A model generated the notes under the pieces. It saw nothing but the letters and a program-made list of their open reading frames with translations, did not search any database and was not told where the DNA came from. A program made the position numbers and the translations under genes. 64,000 nt of DNA, from contig JAKGSH010000001.1 of the NCBI GenBank assembly GCA_021568835.1, positions 186,001 through 250,000 on the forward strand. Reading direction: 5' to 3'. Each line of letters begins with the position of its first letter. Positions within the stretch are counted from its first letter, which is position 1. This stretch comes from Streptomyces sp. Tue 6430. GTDB taxonomy: Bacteria > Actinomycetota > Actinomycetes > Streptomycetales > Streptomycetaceae. Below, piece after piece: positions 37,332 to 46,625 of the stretch.

Positions 37332-39184
37332 TTGTCGACCGCCATCCTCACCGGTCAGCCGGTCCCCGGTTCGTCGATCGAGGCCGATCTGCGGTCCCTC
37401 GGCTTCGACGTCCGGACCGCCGCCGACGCCGCCGACACGGAGACGCTTCTCGCCGCCGTCCCGGCGGACCAGCGGGTCGCCGTCGTCGACACCCGCTTCG
37501 TGGGCCACCGGCACGCGCTGCGCCTCGGCCTGACCGACCCCCGCTTCCCGCTCGCCGCGGTCCCCGGCGCCGTCACCGCCCAGCCGGCCGGCCGCCAGGC
37601 CCTGACCCGCGCGATGGCCCGCGAGAACTCCGCGAGCGGCGGCACCGCGCACGGGGGCGCCCTCGCGCGGGCGAAGCCGGGCGTGGGGAACGCAGGGGAT
37701 GCGGACAGCCTCGCCGACCGCGTCGTCACCGCCCTCGACGCCGACGGCAGCGAGGTCCACCGGCCCGAGCTGGGCAGCCTGGTCGCCGCCGTCCCCGCCG
37801 ACCCGCAGACCCGCAACGAGGCGCGGCAGGCCGTCGACGCCGTCGACGACGAGGCCGTACGTCTGAAGTCGGCAGTGAAGGCCCGCGACGGCTTCTTCAC
37901 GACCTTCTGCATCAGCCCCTACTCGCGCTACCTCGCCCGCTGGTGCGCCCGCCGGGGCCTCACCCCGAACCAGGTCACCACCGCTTCGCTGGTCACCGCG
38001 CTGATCGCGGCGGGCTCCGCGGCCACCGGCACCCGCGCCGGCTACGTCGCCGCCGGACTGCTGTTGATCTTCTCCTTCGTCCTGGACTGCACCGACGGCC
38101 AGCTCGCCCGCTACTCGCTCCAGTACTCCACCCTCGGGGCCTGGCTGGACGCCACCTTCGACCGGGCCAAGGAGTACGCCTACTACGCGGGCCTCGCCCT
38201 CGGGGCGGCCCGCGGCGGCGGCCATGACGATGTATGGGCGCTCGCCCTCGGCGCGATGGTGCTGCAGACCTGCCGGCACGTCGTGGACTTCTCCTTCAAC
38301 GAGGCCAATCACGACGCCACCGCGAACACCAGCCCCACCGCCGCCCTCTCCGGCAAGCTGGACAGCGTCGGCTGGACGGTCTGGGCGCGCCGGATGATAG
38401 TGCTGCCCATCGGCGAACGATGGGCCATGATCGCCGTCCTGACCGCGGCCACCACCCCGCGCGTCACCCTCTCCGTCCTGCTCGTCGGCTGCGCCCTGGC
38501 CGCGACGTACACGACCGCGGGCCGCGTCCTGCGCTCGCTGACCCGAAGGGCCAGCCGTACCGACCGGGCCGCGCGGGCCCTGGCCGACCTCGCGGACAGC
38601 GGGCCGGCGGCCGGCCTGCTCGTCCGCTTCCTGCCCGGCAAGCCCCGTCCCACGGCGCCCCTGAGCGCCGCCGTCGGCGCCGTCCTCGTCACCCTCGGCG
38701 CCTGGCTGTGGGGACCGAGCTGGTGGGTCGTGCTGATGGCCGGCGCCTACGTCCTGCTCTCCGCCGAGGCCGTCGCCCACCCCCTCAAGGGCGCCCTCGA
38801 CTGGCTCGTCCCCCCTCTCTTCCGCGCCGCCGAGTACGGCACGGTGCTGATCCTCGCGGCCAAGGCCGACGTGAACGGGGCGCTACCGGCCGCTTTCGGG
38901 CTGGTTGCCGCCGTCGCCTACCATCACTACGACACGGTGTACCGCATCCGCGGCGACGCCGGAGCGCCGCCGGCCTGGCTGGTGCGCGCCGTCGGGGGCA
39001 GGAGGGACGGACGCTGCTCGTGGCCGTGCTCGCCGCGGTGCTCACCGCCGGGCAGTTCACGGTCGCGCTCACGGTCCTCGCCGTGGCCGTCGCCCTCGTG
39101 GTGCTCGCCGAGAGCATCCGCTTCTGGGTCGCCGCCCACCGGGCAGGCGCCCCGTCCGTACACGACGAAGGAGAACCCGCATGA
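37332..39184 (+). CDS. CDP-alcohol phosphatidyltransferase with N-terminal extension, one frameshift
   Basis: About 617 aa after one missing base near 38998 (VGGRRGRTLLVAVLAAVL; span 3n+2). The first 190 residues are soluble and unrecognised (RSLGFDVRTAADAADTETLLAAVPADQRVAVVDTRFVGHRHALR, possibly a degenerate nucleotidyltransferase-like fold). The CDP-alcohol phosphotransferase core follows with the intact motif DCTDGQLARYS...GAWLDATFD near residue 257, then several more membrane segments. It transfers a phosphoalcohol from a CDP-alcohol to a lipid or polyol. TTG at 37332 behind GGGAG is the likely start. It overlaps the next gene by ATGA, the start of a coupled operon. Confidence 0.85.
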
Positions 39185-39942
39185 TCGGCCTCGTGCTGGC
39201 GGCCGGCGCCGGACGGCGTCTGCGCCCCTACACCGACAGCCTTCCCAAGGCGCTGGTGCCGGTGGGGCCCGCGGGCATAGAGGGCGGACCCGATGCGGTC
39301 ACCGTGCTGGACCTGACCCTCGGCAACTTCGCCGAGATCGGTCTGACCGAGGCCGCGGTCATCGTCGGCTACCGCAAGGAGGCCGTGTACGAGCGCAAGG
39401 CGGCCCTGGAGGCGAAGTACGGCCTGAAGCTCACCCTGATCGACAACGACAAGGCCGAGGAGTGGAACAACGCCTACTCCCTGTGGTGCGGACGTGACGC
39501 CCTCAAGGACGGCGTGATCCTCGCCAACGGCGACACCGTGCACCCGGTCTCCGTCGAGAAGACCCTGCTCGCCGCCCGCGGCGACGGCAGGCGGATCATC
39601 CTCGCGCTCGACACCGTGAAGTCCCTCGCCGACGAGGAGATGAAGGTCGTCGTCGACCCCGCCAAGGGCATGACGAGGATCACCAAGCTCATGGACCCCG
39701 CCGAGGCCACCGGCGAGTACATCGGCGTCACCCTCATCGAGGGCGACGCCGCCCCCGACCTGGTCGACGCGCTGAAGACCGTCTGGGAGAAGGACCCCCA
39801 GCAGTTCTACGAGCACGGCTACCAGGAGCTGGTCGACCGCGGCTTCCGCATCGACGTGGCGCCGATCGGCGACGTCAAGTGGGTCGAGATCGACAACCAC
39901 GACGATCTCGACCGTGGACGGGAGATCGCATGCCACTACTGA
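39181..39942 (+). CDS. MobA/GlmU-like nucleotidyltransferase (phosphoalcohol or sugar-phosphate)
   Basis: 253 aa. The NTP-binding signature is at the N-terminus: IGLVLAAGAGRRLRPYTDSLPKALVPVG. Metal-binding Asp residues fit NGDTVHPV near 108 and IDNHDDL near the C-terminus. The KAEEWNNAYSLW segment resembles phosphocholine/inositol-phosphate cytidylyltransferases of the LicC type. By context it probably makes the CDP-activated alcohol used by its neighbours; the actual substrate is inference. ATG overlaps the previous stop by four bases, and the gene overlaps the dehydrogenase by 13 bases. Confidence 0.85.
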   Translation: MIGLVLAAGAGRRLRPYTDSLPKALVPVGPAGIEGGPDAVTVLDLTLGNFAEIGLTEAAVIVGYRKEAVYERKAALEAKYGLKLTLIDNDKAEEWNNAYSLWCGRDALKDGVILANGDTVHPVSVEKTLLAARGDGRRIILALDTVKSLADEEMKVVVDPAKGMTRITKLMDPAEATGEYIGVTLIEGDAAPDLVDALKTVWEKDPQQFYEHGYQELVDRGFRIDVAPIGDVKWVEIDNHDDLDRGREIACHY

Positions 39943-40991
39943 CCCGGCTGATCCCCTCGCCGGTCGTCGTCGACATCCGTCCGGGTGCCCTCGACGACCT
40001 CGTCGGGGTCCTCGCGGACGAACGCATCTCGCACTCGGGCAAGCTCGCCGTCGCCGTCAGCGGCGGCTCGGGAGCCCGGCTGCGCGAGCGCCTCACCCCC
40101 GCCCTGTCCGGCGCCACCTGGTACGAGGTGGACGGCGGCACCCTCGACGACGCCGTGCGGCTCGCCGGTGACATAAAGGCCGGCCACTACGACGCCGTCG
40201 TGGGCCTGGGCGGCGGCAAGATCATCGACTGTGCCAAGTTCGCCGCGGCACGGGTGGGCCTGCCGCTGGTCGCCGTGCCGACGAACCTCGCGCACGACGG
40301 ACTGTGCTCCCCGGTCGCCACCCTCGACAACGACGCGGGCCGCGGCTCCTACGGGGTGCCGAACCCGATCGCCGTCGTGATCGACCTGGACGTCATCCGG
40401 GACGCGCCGGTGCGCTACGTGCGGGCCGGCATCGGCGACGCCGTCTCCAACATCTCCGCGATCGCGGACTGGGAGCTGGCCCACCGCGTCAAGGGCGAGA
40501 AGATCGACGGGCTGGCCGCCGCCATCGCGCGGCAGGCCGGCGAGGCGGTCCTGCGGCACCCGGGGGGCATCGGCGACACCGGCTTCCTCCAGGTGCTCGC
40601 CGAGGCGCTCGTCCTCAGCGGCATCGCGATGTCGGTGTCCGGCGACTCCCGCCCGTCGTCCGGCGCCTGCCACGAGATCAACCACGCCTTCGACCTGCTG
40701 TACCCCAGACGCGCCGCCGCCCACGGCGAGCAGTGCGGACTGGGCGCGGCCTTCGCGATGTACCTGCGCGGAGCCCACGAGGAGTCGGCGTACATGGCCG
40801 AGGTGCTGCGCCGGCACGGACTGCCGGTGCTGCCCGACGAGATCGGCTTCACGACGGAGGAGTTCGTCAAGGTCGTGGAGTACGCCCCGCAGACCCGCCC
40901 CGGCCGCTACACCATCCTCGAACACCTCGACCTCAAGACCGACCAGATCAAGGACACCTACGCCGACTATGTCAAGGCCATCAGTAGCTGA
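39930..40991 (+). CDS. sn-glycerol-1-phosphate dehydrogenase-type enzyme
   Basis: 353 aa iron-containing-alcohol-dehydrogenase-like protein of the AraM/EgsA branch, which reduces dihydroxyacetone phosphate to sn-glycerol 1-phosphate. The nucleotide-binding block is AVVGLGGGKIIDCAKFAAARVGLPLVAVPTNLAHDGLCSPVATL near residue 85-130. Metal-site histidines fit SGACHEINHAFD and AAAHGEQCGLG. Start ATG 39930 follows GGGAG. Archaea use this stereochemistry for membrane lipids and Bacillus uses AraM for a prenylglyceryl phosphate; the Streptomyces product is not known to me. Nested overlaps with both neighbours indicate a single transcript. Confidence 0.82.
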   Translation: MPLLTRLIPSPVVVDIRPGALDDLVGVLADERISHSGKLAVAVSGGSGARLRERLTPALSGATWYEVDGGTLDDAVRLAGDIKAGHYDAVVGLGGGKIIDCAKFAAARVGLPLVAVPTNLAHDGLCSPVATLDNDAGRGSYGVPNPIAVVIDLDVIRDAPVRYVRAGIGDAVSNISAIADWELAHRVKGEKIDGLAAAIARQAGEAVLRHPGGIGDTGFLQVLAEALVLSGIAMSVSGDSRPSSGACHEINHAFDLLYPRRAAAHGEQCGLGAAFAMYLRGAHEESAYMAEVLRRHGLPVLPDEIGFTTEEFVKVVEYAPQTRPGRYTILEHLDLKTDQIKDTYADYVKAISS

Positions 40992-41748
40992 ACTCAGACC
41001 GGTCGTCCACCCCGCGGGGGTGAAGGACCGGCGCAGCGGTGAGCACTGGATGGGACGCCTCTACATGCGTGAGGTGTCCCTGCGGGTCGACCGCTATCTG
41101 GTGAACACCAGGGTCACGCCCAACCAGCTCACGTACCTGATGACCGTCTTCGGCGTGCTCGCGGCCCCGGCCCTGCTGGTGCCGGGGATCACGGGCGCGG
41201 TGCTCGGCGTGGTCTGCGTCCAGATGTACCTGCTGCTGGACTGCGTCGACGGCGAGGTCGCCCGCTGGAAGAAGCAGTACTCGCTGGGCGGCGTCTACCT
41301 GGACCGGGTCGGCGCCTACCTGACCGACGCCGCCGTGCTGGTCGGCTTCGGCCTGCGCGCCGCCGACCTGTGGGGCACCGGGCGCGTCGACTGGCTGTGG
41401 GCCTTCCTCGGCACGCTCGCCGCGCTCGGCGCGATCCTGATCAAGGCGGAGACCGACCTCGTCGGCGTCGCCCGCCACCAGACCGGGAAGCCGCCGGTGC
41501 AGGAGGCGGCCTCGGAGATGCGCTCCTCCGGCATGGCACTGGCCCGCAGGGCCGCCGCCATGCTGAAGTTCCACCGCCTGATCCTCGGCATCGAGGCCTC
41601 CCTGCTCATCCTGGTCCTGGCGATCGTGGACCAGATGCGCGGCGACCTCTTCTTCACCCGGCTCGGGGTCGCCGTCCTCGCGGGCATCGCCCTGCTCCAG
41701 ACCGTGCTGCACCTGGTGTCCATCCTCGCGTCGAGCAGGCTGCGGTGA
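40969..41748 (+). CDS. CDP-alcohol phosphatidyltransferase, second copy with altered motif
   Basis: 259 aa, about six membrane segments. The family motif appears as DCVDGEVARWKKQYSLGGVYLDRVGAYLTD near residue 86. The first three acidic positions are in register (DxxDGxxAR...GxxxD), but the fourth, normally D three residues on, is Ala, with an Asp four residues later. Since the fourth Asp is the proposed catalytic base, activity may differ. RLYMREVSLRVDRYLVNTRVTPNQLTYLM is a typical N-terminal amphipathic lead. It starts inside the end of the dehydrogenase gene (23-base overlap) and shares GTGA with the next gene. Confidence 0.82.
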   Translation: MSRPSVAELRPVVHPAGVKDRRSGEHWMGRLYMREVSLRVDRYLVNTRVTPNQLTYLMTVFGVLAAPALLVPGITGAVLGVVCVQMYLLLDCVDGEVARWKKQYSLGGVYLDRVGAYLTDAAVLVGFGLRAADLWGTGRVDWLWAFLGTLAALGAILIKAETDLVGVARHQTGKPPVQEAASEMRSSGMALARRAAAMLKFHRLILGIEASLLILVLAIVDQMRGDLFFTRLGVAVLAGIALLQTVLHLVSILASSRLR

Positions 41749-42629
41749 GCGCCCCGGTGAAGGTCGGCGCGGTGATCATCACCATGGGCAACCGCCCCGA
41801 CGAACTGCGCGCCCTGATCGACTCGATCGCCAAGCAGGACGGCGACCGGGTCGAGGTGGTCGTCGTCGGCAACGGCGCGCCCGTCCCGGACGTCCCCGAC
41901 GGCGTCCGCACGGTCGAGCTGCCCGAGAACCTCGGCATCCCCGGCGGCCGCAACGTGGGCATCGAGGCGTTCGGCCCGAGCGGCCGCGACGTCGACGTGC
42001 TGCTCTTCCTCGACGACGACGGCCTCCTCGCCCACCACGACACCGCCGAGCTGTGCCGCCGGGCCTTCGCGGAGGACCCGCGGCTCGGCATCATCAGCTT
42101 CCGCATCGCCGACCCGGAGACCGGCGTCACCCAGCGCCGCCACGTGCCCCGGCTGCGCGCCTCCGACCCGATGCGCTCCTCCCGCGTCACCACCTTCCTC
42201 GGCGGCGCCAACGCGGTGCGCACCCAGGTCCTCGCCGAGGTCGGCGCCCTCCCGGACGCGTTCTTCTACGCCCACGAGGAGACCGACCTGGCCTGGCGGG
42301 CCCTCGACGCGGGCTGGATGATCGACTACCGGTCCGACATGGTGCTGCACCACCCGACGACCGCGCCCTCGCGGCACGCCGTCTACCACCGCATGGTCGC
42401 CCGCAACCGGGTCTGGCTGGCCCGGCGCAACCTCCCCGCGCCCCTCGTCCCGGTCTACCTCGGCGTGTGGCTGCTGCTCACCCTGCTGCGCCGCCCCTCG
42501 CGCCCGGCCCTGAAAGCGTGGTTCGGTGGTTTCCGGGAAGGGTGGACCACATCGTGCGGACCGCGCCGGCCCATGAAGTGGCGTACGGTGTGGCGGCTGA
42601 CCCGGCTGGGCCGGCCTCCGGTCATCTGA
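41745..42629 (+). CDS. Family 2 glycosyltransferase
   Basis: 294 aa GT-A fold. VGAVIITMGNRPDELRALIDSI opens the nucleotide-binding domain. NLGIPGGRNVGIE is characteristic of rhamnosyl/galactofuranosyl-type GT2 enzymes, LLFLDDDG is the DXD-type metal site, and FYAHEETDLAWRALDAGW is the catalytic base/acceptor region. A C-terminal amphipathic stretch (LVPVYLGVWLLLTLLRR) suggests membrane association. It probably adds sugar to the lipid- or polyol-linked product of this cluster. Confidence 0.87.
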   Translation: MSAPVKVGAVIITMGNRPDELRALIDSIAKQDGDRVEVVVVGNGAPVPDVPDGVRTVELPENLGIPGGRNVGIEAFGPSGRDVDVLLFLDDDGLLAHHDTAELCRRAFAEDPRLGIISFRIADPETGVTQRRHVPRLRASDPMRSSRVTTFLGGANAVRTQVLAEVGALPDAFFYAHEETDLAWRALDAGWMIDYRSDMVLHHPTTAPSRHAVYHRMVARNRVWLARRNLPAPLVPVYLGVWLLLTLLRRPSRPALKAWFGGFREGWTTSCGPRRPMKWRTVWRLTRLGRPPVI

Positions 42630-42725
42630 CAAGCTCGTCCCCGAGGGCCCGGCCCGTTCCGCGGCCCCCCGGCACGTGCCGGCCCGGTTCAGGCCGCGCA
42701 TCCCGAAGACGAAAGTTTCCTACTG

Positions 42726-43655
42726 GTGAGTGAGACAACGCATGACGGCGGAGTCGCGGTGAGCGCGCCCCCGTCGCCCGACGAGGGCCTCACGGCGGCA
42801 CAGCTGGCCGCCAGGTACGGGCTGACCGTGAGCGGTGCCCGGCCTCCGCTGCGGGAGTACGTCCGCCAGCTCTGGGGGCGCCGTCACTTCATCCTGGCCT
42901 TCTCCCAGGCGAAGGTGACCGCTCAGTACAGCCAGGCCAAGCTGGGGCAGCTGTGGCAGGTGGCCACCCCGCTGCTGAACGCCGCGGTGTACTTCATGAT
43001 CTTCGGCGTGATCCTCAACGCCAGCAAGGGCATGCCGAAGGAGGTGTACATCCCGTTCCTCGTCACGGGCGTGTTCGTCTTCACCTTCACCCAGTCCTCG
43101 GTGATGAGCGGCGTCCGGGCGATCTCCGGCAACCTCGGCCTGGTCCGCGCCCTGCACTTCCCGCGCGCCTCGCTGCCGGTCTCCTTCGCGCTCCAGCAGC
43201 TCCAGCAGCTGCTGTACTCGATGATCGTGCTGTTCCTGGTGGTGATCGGCTTCGGCAGCTACCCGGACGCCTCCTGGCTCCTGATCGTCCCGGTGCTGGT
43301 GCTCCAGTTCTGCTTCAACACCGGTCTGGCCCTGATCTTCGCGCGGGCCGGCGCGAAGACCCCGGACCTGGCGCAGCTGATGCCGTTCGTCATGCGGACC
43401 TGGATGTACGCCTCCGGCGTCATGTTCTCCATCCCCGTCTTCCTCGCCGACAAGCCGCAGTGGGTCGCCACCCTCCTCCAGTGGAACCCGGCGGCCGTCT
43501 ACATGGACCTGATGCGCTTCGCCCTCATCGACGAGTACGGCGCCGGGAACCTGCCCGAGCACGTGTGGGCGGTCGCCGGCGGCTGGGCCGCGCTGTTCGC
43601 GATCGGCGGCTTCGTCTACTTCTGGCAGGCCGAGGAGAGGTACGGCCGTGGCTGA
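42726..43655 (+). CDS. ABC-2-type polysaccharide/teichoic-acid exporter, permease (Wzm/TagG-like)
   Basis: 309 aa. After a soluble N-terminal region of about 60 residues the protein has six membrane segments in the ABC2 pattern: RRHFILAFSQAKVTAQYSQAKLGQLWQVATPLLNAAVYFMIFGVIL at the start and WVATLLQWNPAAVYMDLMRFALIDE before the last segments. These features match exporters of O-antigen or teichoic acid. The start is GTG 42726 with a weak ribosome site. It overlaps the ATPase gene by eight bases. Confidence 0.9.
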   Translation: MSETTHDGGVAVSAPPSPDEGLTAAQLAARYGLTVSGARPPLREYVRQLWGRRHFILAFSQAKVTAQYSQAKLGQLWQVATPLLNAAVYFMIFGVILNASKGMPKEVYIPFLVTGVFVFTFTQSSVMSGVRAISGNLGLVRALHFPRASLPVSFALQQLQQLLYSMIVLFLVVIGFGSYPDASWLLIVPVLVLQFCFNTGLALIFARAGAKTPDLAQLMPFVMRTWMYASGVMFSIPVFLADKPQWVATLLQWNPAAVYMDLMRFALIDEYGAGNLPEHVWAVAGGWAALFAIGGFVYFWQAEERYGRG

Positions 43656-44427
43656 GCAGCCGGCGACCGCCCCGGTCCCCACCGTCATCGCCGACGACGT
43701 GCACATCGTCTACCGCGTCAACGGCGCCCGGGCGGGCAAGGGCAGCGCCACCGCCGCCCTCAGCCGGATCGTCAAGCGCGGCGAGGACCGGGGCGTGCGC
43801 AAGGTGCACGCGGTGCGCGGCGTCTCCTTCGTCGCCCACCGCGGCGAGGCCATCGGCCTGATCGGCTCCAACGGCTCCGGCAAGTCCACGCTGCTGCGCG
43901 CCATCGCCGGCCTGCTGCCGCCGGAGAGCGGCAGGGTCTACACCGACGGCCAGCCCTCCCTGCTCGGGGTGAACGCCGCTCTCATGAACGACCTCACCGG
44001 CGAGCGCAACATCGTCCTCGGCGGACTCGCCATGGGCATGTCCCGGGAGCAGATCAAGGAGCGCTACCAGGAGATCGTCGACTTCTCCGGCATCAACGAG
44101 AAGGGCGACTTCGTCACCCTGCCCATGCGCACCTACTCCTCCGGCATGCAGGCCCGCCTGCGGTTCTCCATCGCCGCCGCCAAGGACCACGACGTCCTCA
44201 TGATCGACGAGGCGCTGGCCACCGGCGACGCGAAGTTCCGCAAGCGCTCCGAGGAGCGCATCCGCGAGCTGCGCCGGCAGGCCGGGACGGTGTTCCTGGT
44301 CAGCCACAGCAACAAGTCGATCCGCGACACCTGCGACCGCGTGCTGTGGCTGGAACGCGGCGAACTGCGGATGGACGGACCGACCGAAGAGGTCCTCGGG
44401 GAGTACGAGAAGTTCACCGGGAAGTGA
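43648..44427 (+). CDS. ABC exporter ATPase (Wzt/TagH-like)
   Basis: 259 aa. Walker A is GLIGSNGSGKSTLLRAIAG, the signature YSSGMQARLRFSIA and Walker B DVLMIDEALATGD, all typical of the polysaccharide/teichoic-acid ATPase subfamily. There is no C-terminal carbohydrate-binding extension, so the substrate is probably not recognised by the ATPase. GTG at 43648 overlaps the permease stop. A perfect hairpin 13 bases downstream ends the cluster. Confidence 0.92.
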   Translation: MAEQPATAPVPTVIADDVHIVYRVNGARAGKGSATAALSRIVKRGEDRGVRKVHAVRGVSFVAHRGEAIGLIGSNGSGKSTLLRAIAGLLPPESGRVYTDGQPSLLGVNAALMNDLTGERNIVLGGLAMGMSREQIKERYQEIVDFSGINEKGDFVTLPMRTYSSGMQARLRFSIAAAKDHDVLMIDEALATGDAKFRKRSEERIRELRRQAGTVFLVSHSNKSIRDTCDRVLWLERGELRMDGPTEEVLGEYEKFTGK

Positions 44428-44439
44428 CCCGGTGCCGTC

Positions 44440-44469
44440 GGGCCCCGCCGGAACCTTCCGGCGGGGCCC
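44440..44469 (+). terminator. Terminator of the envelope cluster
   Basis: GGGCCCCGCCGGAA (44440-44453) and its exact complement (44456-44469) give a 14-bp stem. It lies directly after the exporter ATPase. Confidence 0.85.
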
Positions 44470-44785
44470 CGCGTCTGCAAAGGAAGCGCCAACTTCCGGC
44501 AGTCGTAGGAATCTTGACGTCGATCGGTGTGTTGTTGTGATCTGCGGGACACCCGCGCGGACCCCGGTGCGTTGTACAACGTAAGCTGTACCGGTCCCGA
44601 AACGCGGCAAGTGGGGCGATAACGCGCGACACCCTCGAGCGCCGACGCCGCGCGGGCGGCCGGGCGGCGTGTCCGAAATAGTGGGTGTCGGGTTGTCGGT
44701 GTAGAACGGGAGATGTGACGGCGATGGCTACGGAAACTCCCCTGCTCAACGCAGCACGTGCCGTCCCTGCCCCGGGCAGTCGACG
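44470..44785 (+). promoter_or_regulatory. Upstream region of the hopanoid operon
   Basis: About 316 bases without a clear gene. It contains TTGACG (44514-44519) 18 bases before TGATCT, a possible weak promoter, and a perfect 12-base palindrome CGTTGTACAACG (44570-44581) followed by a -10-like TAAGCT. A GTG at 44715 behind CGGGAGAT opens VTAMATETPLLNAARAVPAPGSRR before a stop and could be the true 5' end of hpnC if a base is missing near 44785. Promoter assignment is tentative. Confidence 0.4.
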
Positions 44786-45679
44786 ATGACGGCGCCGGGC
44801 GCCGCGGACACGGAGCGCTCCACCCTCGCCAAGGCCGCGGACGAGAACTTCCCCGTGGCCCCCTTCTTCCTGCCCCGGGACTGGCGCGAGGACCTGGTCG
44901 CCGTGTACGGCTTCGCCCGCCTCGTCGACGACATCGGTGACGGCGACCTCGCGCCCGGTGGCGCCGACGCCCGCCTGCTCGGCGTGCCGGCCGCCGAGGC
45001 CGGGGACCGGCTGGTGCTCCTCGACGCCTTCGAGGCCGACCTGCGGCGCGTCTTCGACGGCACGCCCCGCCACCCCCTGCTGCGCCGCCTCCAGCCGGCC
45101 GTGCGCCGCCGCTCGCTCACCCCCGAGCCCTTCCTCGCGCTGATCGCCGCCAACCGCCAGGACCAGCTCGTCACCCGGTACGAGACCTACGACGACCTGC
45201 TGGCCTACTGCGAGCTGTCCGCCAACCCCGTGGGCCGGCTGGTCCTCGCCGTCACCGGCACCACGACCCCCGAGCGCGTGCGCCGCTCCGACGCGGTCTG
45301 CACCGCGCTCCAGATCGTCGAGCACCTCCAGGACGTGGCCGAGGACCTCGGCCGCGACCGGGTCTACCTTCCCGCCACGGACATGAAGCGCTTCCACGTC
45401 CAGGAGGCGGACCTCGCCGCGCCGACCGCGGGGGCCTCGGTGCGCGCCCTGGTCGCCTTCGAGGCCCGGCGCGCCGCCGACCTCCTGGACGAGGGCGCCC
45501 CCCTCGTGGGCAGCGTCCACGGAAGGCTGAGACTGCTGCTCGCGGGCTTCGTGGCGGGCGGCAGGGCGGCGCTCCACGCGATCGCCGCCGCCCATCACGA
45601 CGTTCTTCCCGGCCCGCCCAAGCCCGGCAAGCTCCGGCTGCTGCGCGAGGTGGGCACGACCCTGCGAGGAGAGGGGTGA
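44786..45679 (+). CDS. hpnC: Squalene/phytoene synthase-family protein HpnC
   Basis: 297 aa. In the HpnC/D/E route, farnesyl diphosphate is converted to squalene in three steps; HpnC hydrolyses or rearranges the presqualene intermediate. The trans-isoprenyl motifs are YGFARLVDDIGD near residue 51 and EHLQDVAEDLGRDRVYLP near 190. ATG at 44786 has no ribosome site; the alternative GTG at 44715 would add a 24-residue N-terminus if one base is missing. The 3' end overlaps hpnD by GTGA. Confidence 0.9.
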   Translation: MTAPGAADTERSTLAKAADENFPVAPFFLPRDWREDLVAVYGFARLVDDIGDGDLAPGGADARLLGVPAAEAGDRLVLLDAFEADLRRVFDGTPRHPLLRRLQPAVRRRSLTPEPFLALIAANRQDQLVTRYETYDDLLAYCELSANPVGRLVLAVTGTTTPERVRRSDAVCTALQIVEHLQDVAEDLGRDRVYLPATDMKRFHVQEADLAAPTAGASVRALVAFEARRAADLLDEGAPLVGSVHGRLRLLLAGFVAGGRAALHAIAAAHHDVLPGPPKPGKLRLLREVGTTLRGEG

Positions 45680-46625
45680 TCCCGACCGTGGACTCGCCGC
45701 CACCCGTGTCCGCACCGGTACTCGCCGCCTACGGCTACTGCGAGACCGTCACCGGACAGCAGGCGCGCAACTTCGCCTACGGCATCCGGCTGCTGCCCAC
45801 CGCGAAGCGCCGCGCCATGTCGGCGCTGTACGCGTTCTCGCGCCGCGTCGACGACATCGGCGACGGCGTGCTGGACGGCGAGGTCAAGAGCGCCCGGCTG
45901 GAGGACACGCGGGCGCTGCTCACCCGGGTCCGCGCGGGCGAGGTCGAGGAGGACGACACCGACCCCGTCGCGGTCGCCCTCGCGCACGCCGCCAGGACCT
46001 TCCCGATCCCGCTCGGCGGCCTGGACGAGCTGATCGACGGCGTCCTGATGGACGTCCGCGGCGAGACCTACGAGACCTGGGACGACCTGAAGACGTACTG
46101 CCGCTGCGTGGCGGGCGCCATCGGACGGCTCTCCCTCGGCGTCTTCGGCACCGGACCGGGAGCGCGCGGCGCCGAACGGGCCCCGGAGTACGCCGACACC
46201 CTCGGCCTCGCCCTCCAGCTCACCAACATCCTCCGGGACGTCCGCGAGGACGCCGCCGGCGGGCGCACCTACCTGCCCGCCGACGACCTCGCCAAGTTCG
46301 GCTGCTCGGCCGGCTTCGACGGGCCGACGCCGCCGGCGGGCTCCGACTTCGCGGGCCTCGTGCACTTCGAGGTGCGGCGCGCCCGCACCCTGTTCGCCGA
46401 GGGCTACCGGCTGCTCCCCCTGCTCGACCGGCGCAGCGGCGCCTGCGTCGCCGCCATGGCCGGCATCTACCGCCGCCTGCTGGACCGCATCGAGCGCGAC
46501 CCCGGGCGGTCCTGCGCGGCCGGGTCTCCCTGCCCGGCCGGGAGAAGGCGTACGTCGCCGTCCGCGGCCTCTCCGGTCTGGACACCCGCCACGTGTCCCG
46601 GCTGGCCGGCAGGAGGCAGATCTGA
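45676..46625 (+). CDS. hpnD: Presqualene diphosphate synthase HpnD, one frameshift
   Basis: About 316 aa after one missing base near 46505 (span 3n+2); the correct tail reads LRGRVSLPGREKAYVAVRGLSGLDTRHVSRLAGRRQI. It joins two farnesyl diphosphates into presqualene diphosphate. Motifs: YAFSRRVDDIGD near residue 57 and LTNILRDVREDAAGGRTYLP near 185. The start GTG overlaps the hpnC stop. The last base of its stop is the first base of the next small ORF. Confidence 0.92.

Noticed and set aside
41316..42701. 461-codon minus-strand frame over the glycosyltransferase gene
   Set aside because: It is antisense to a strongly supported GT2 gene and to part of the CDP-alcohol enzyme; no independent evidence.
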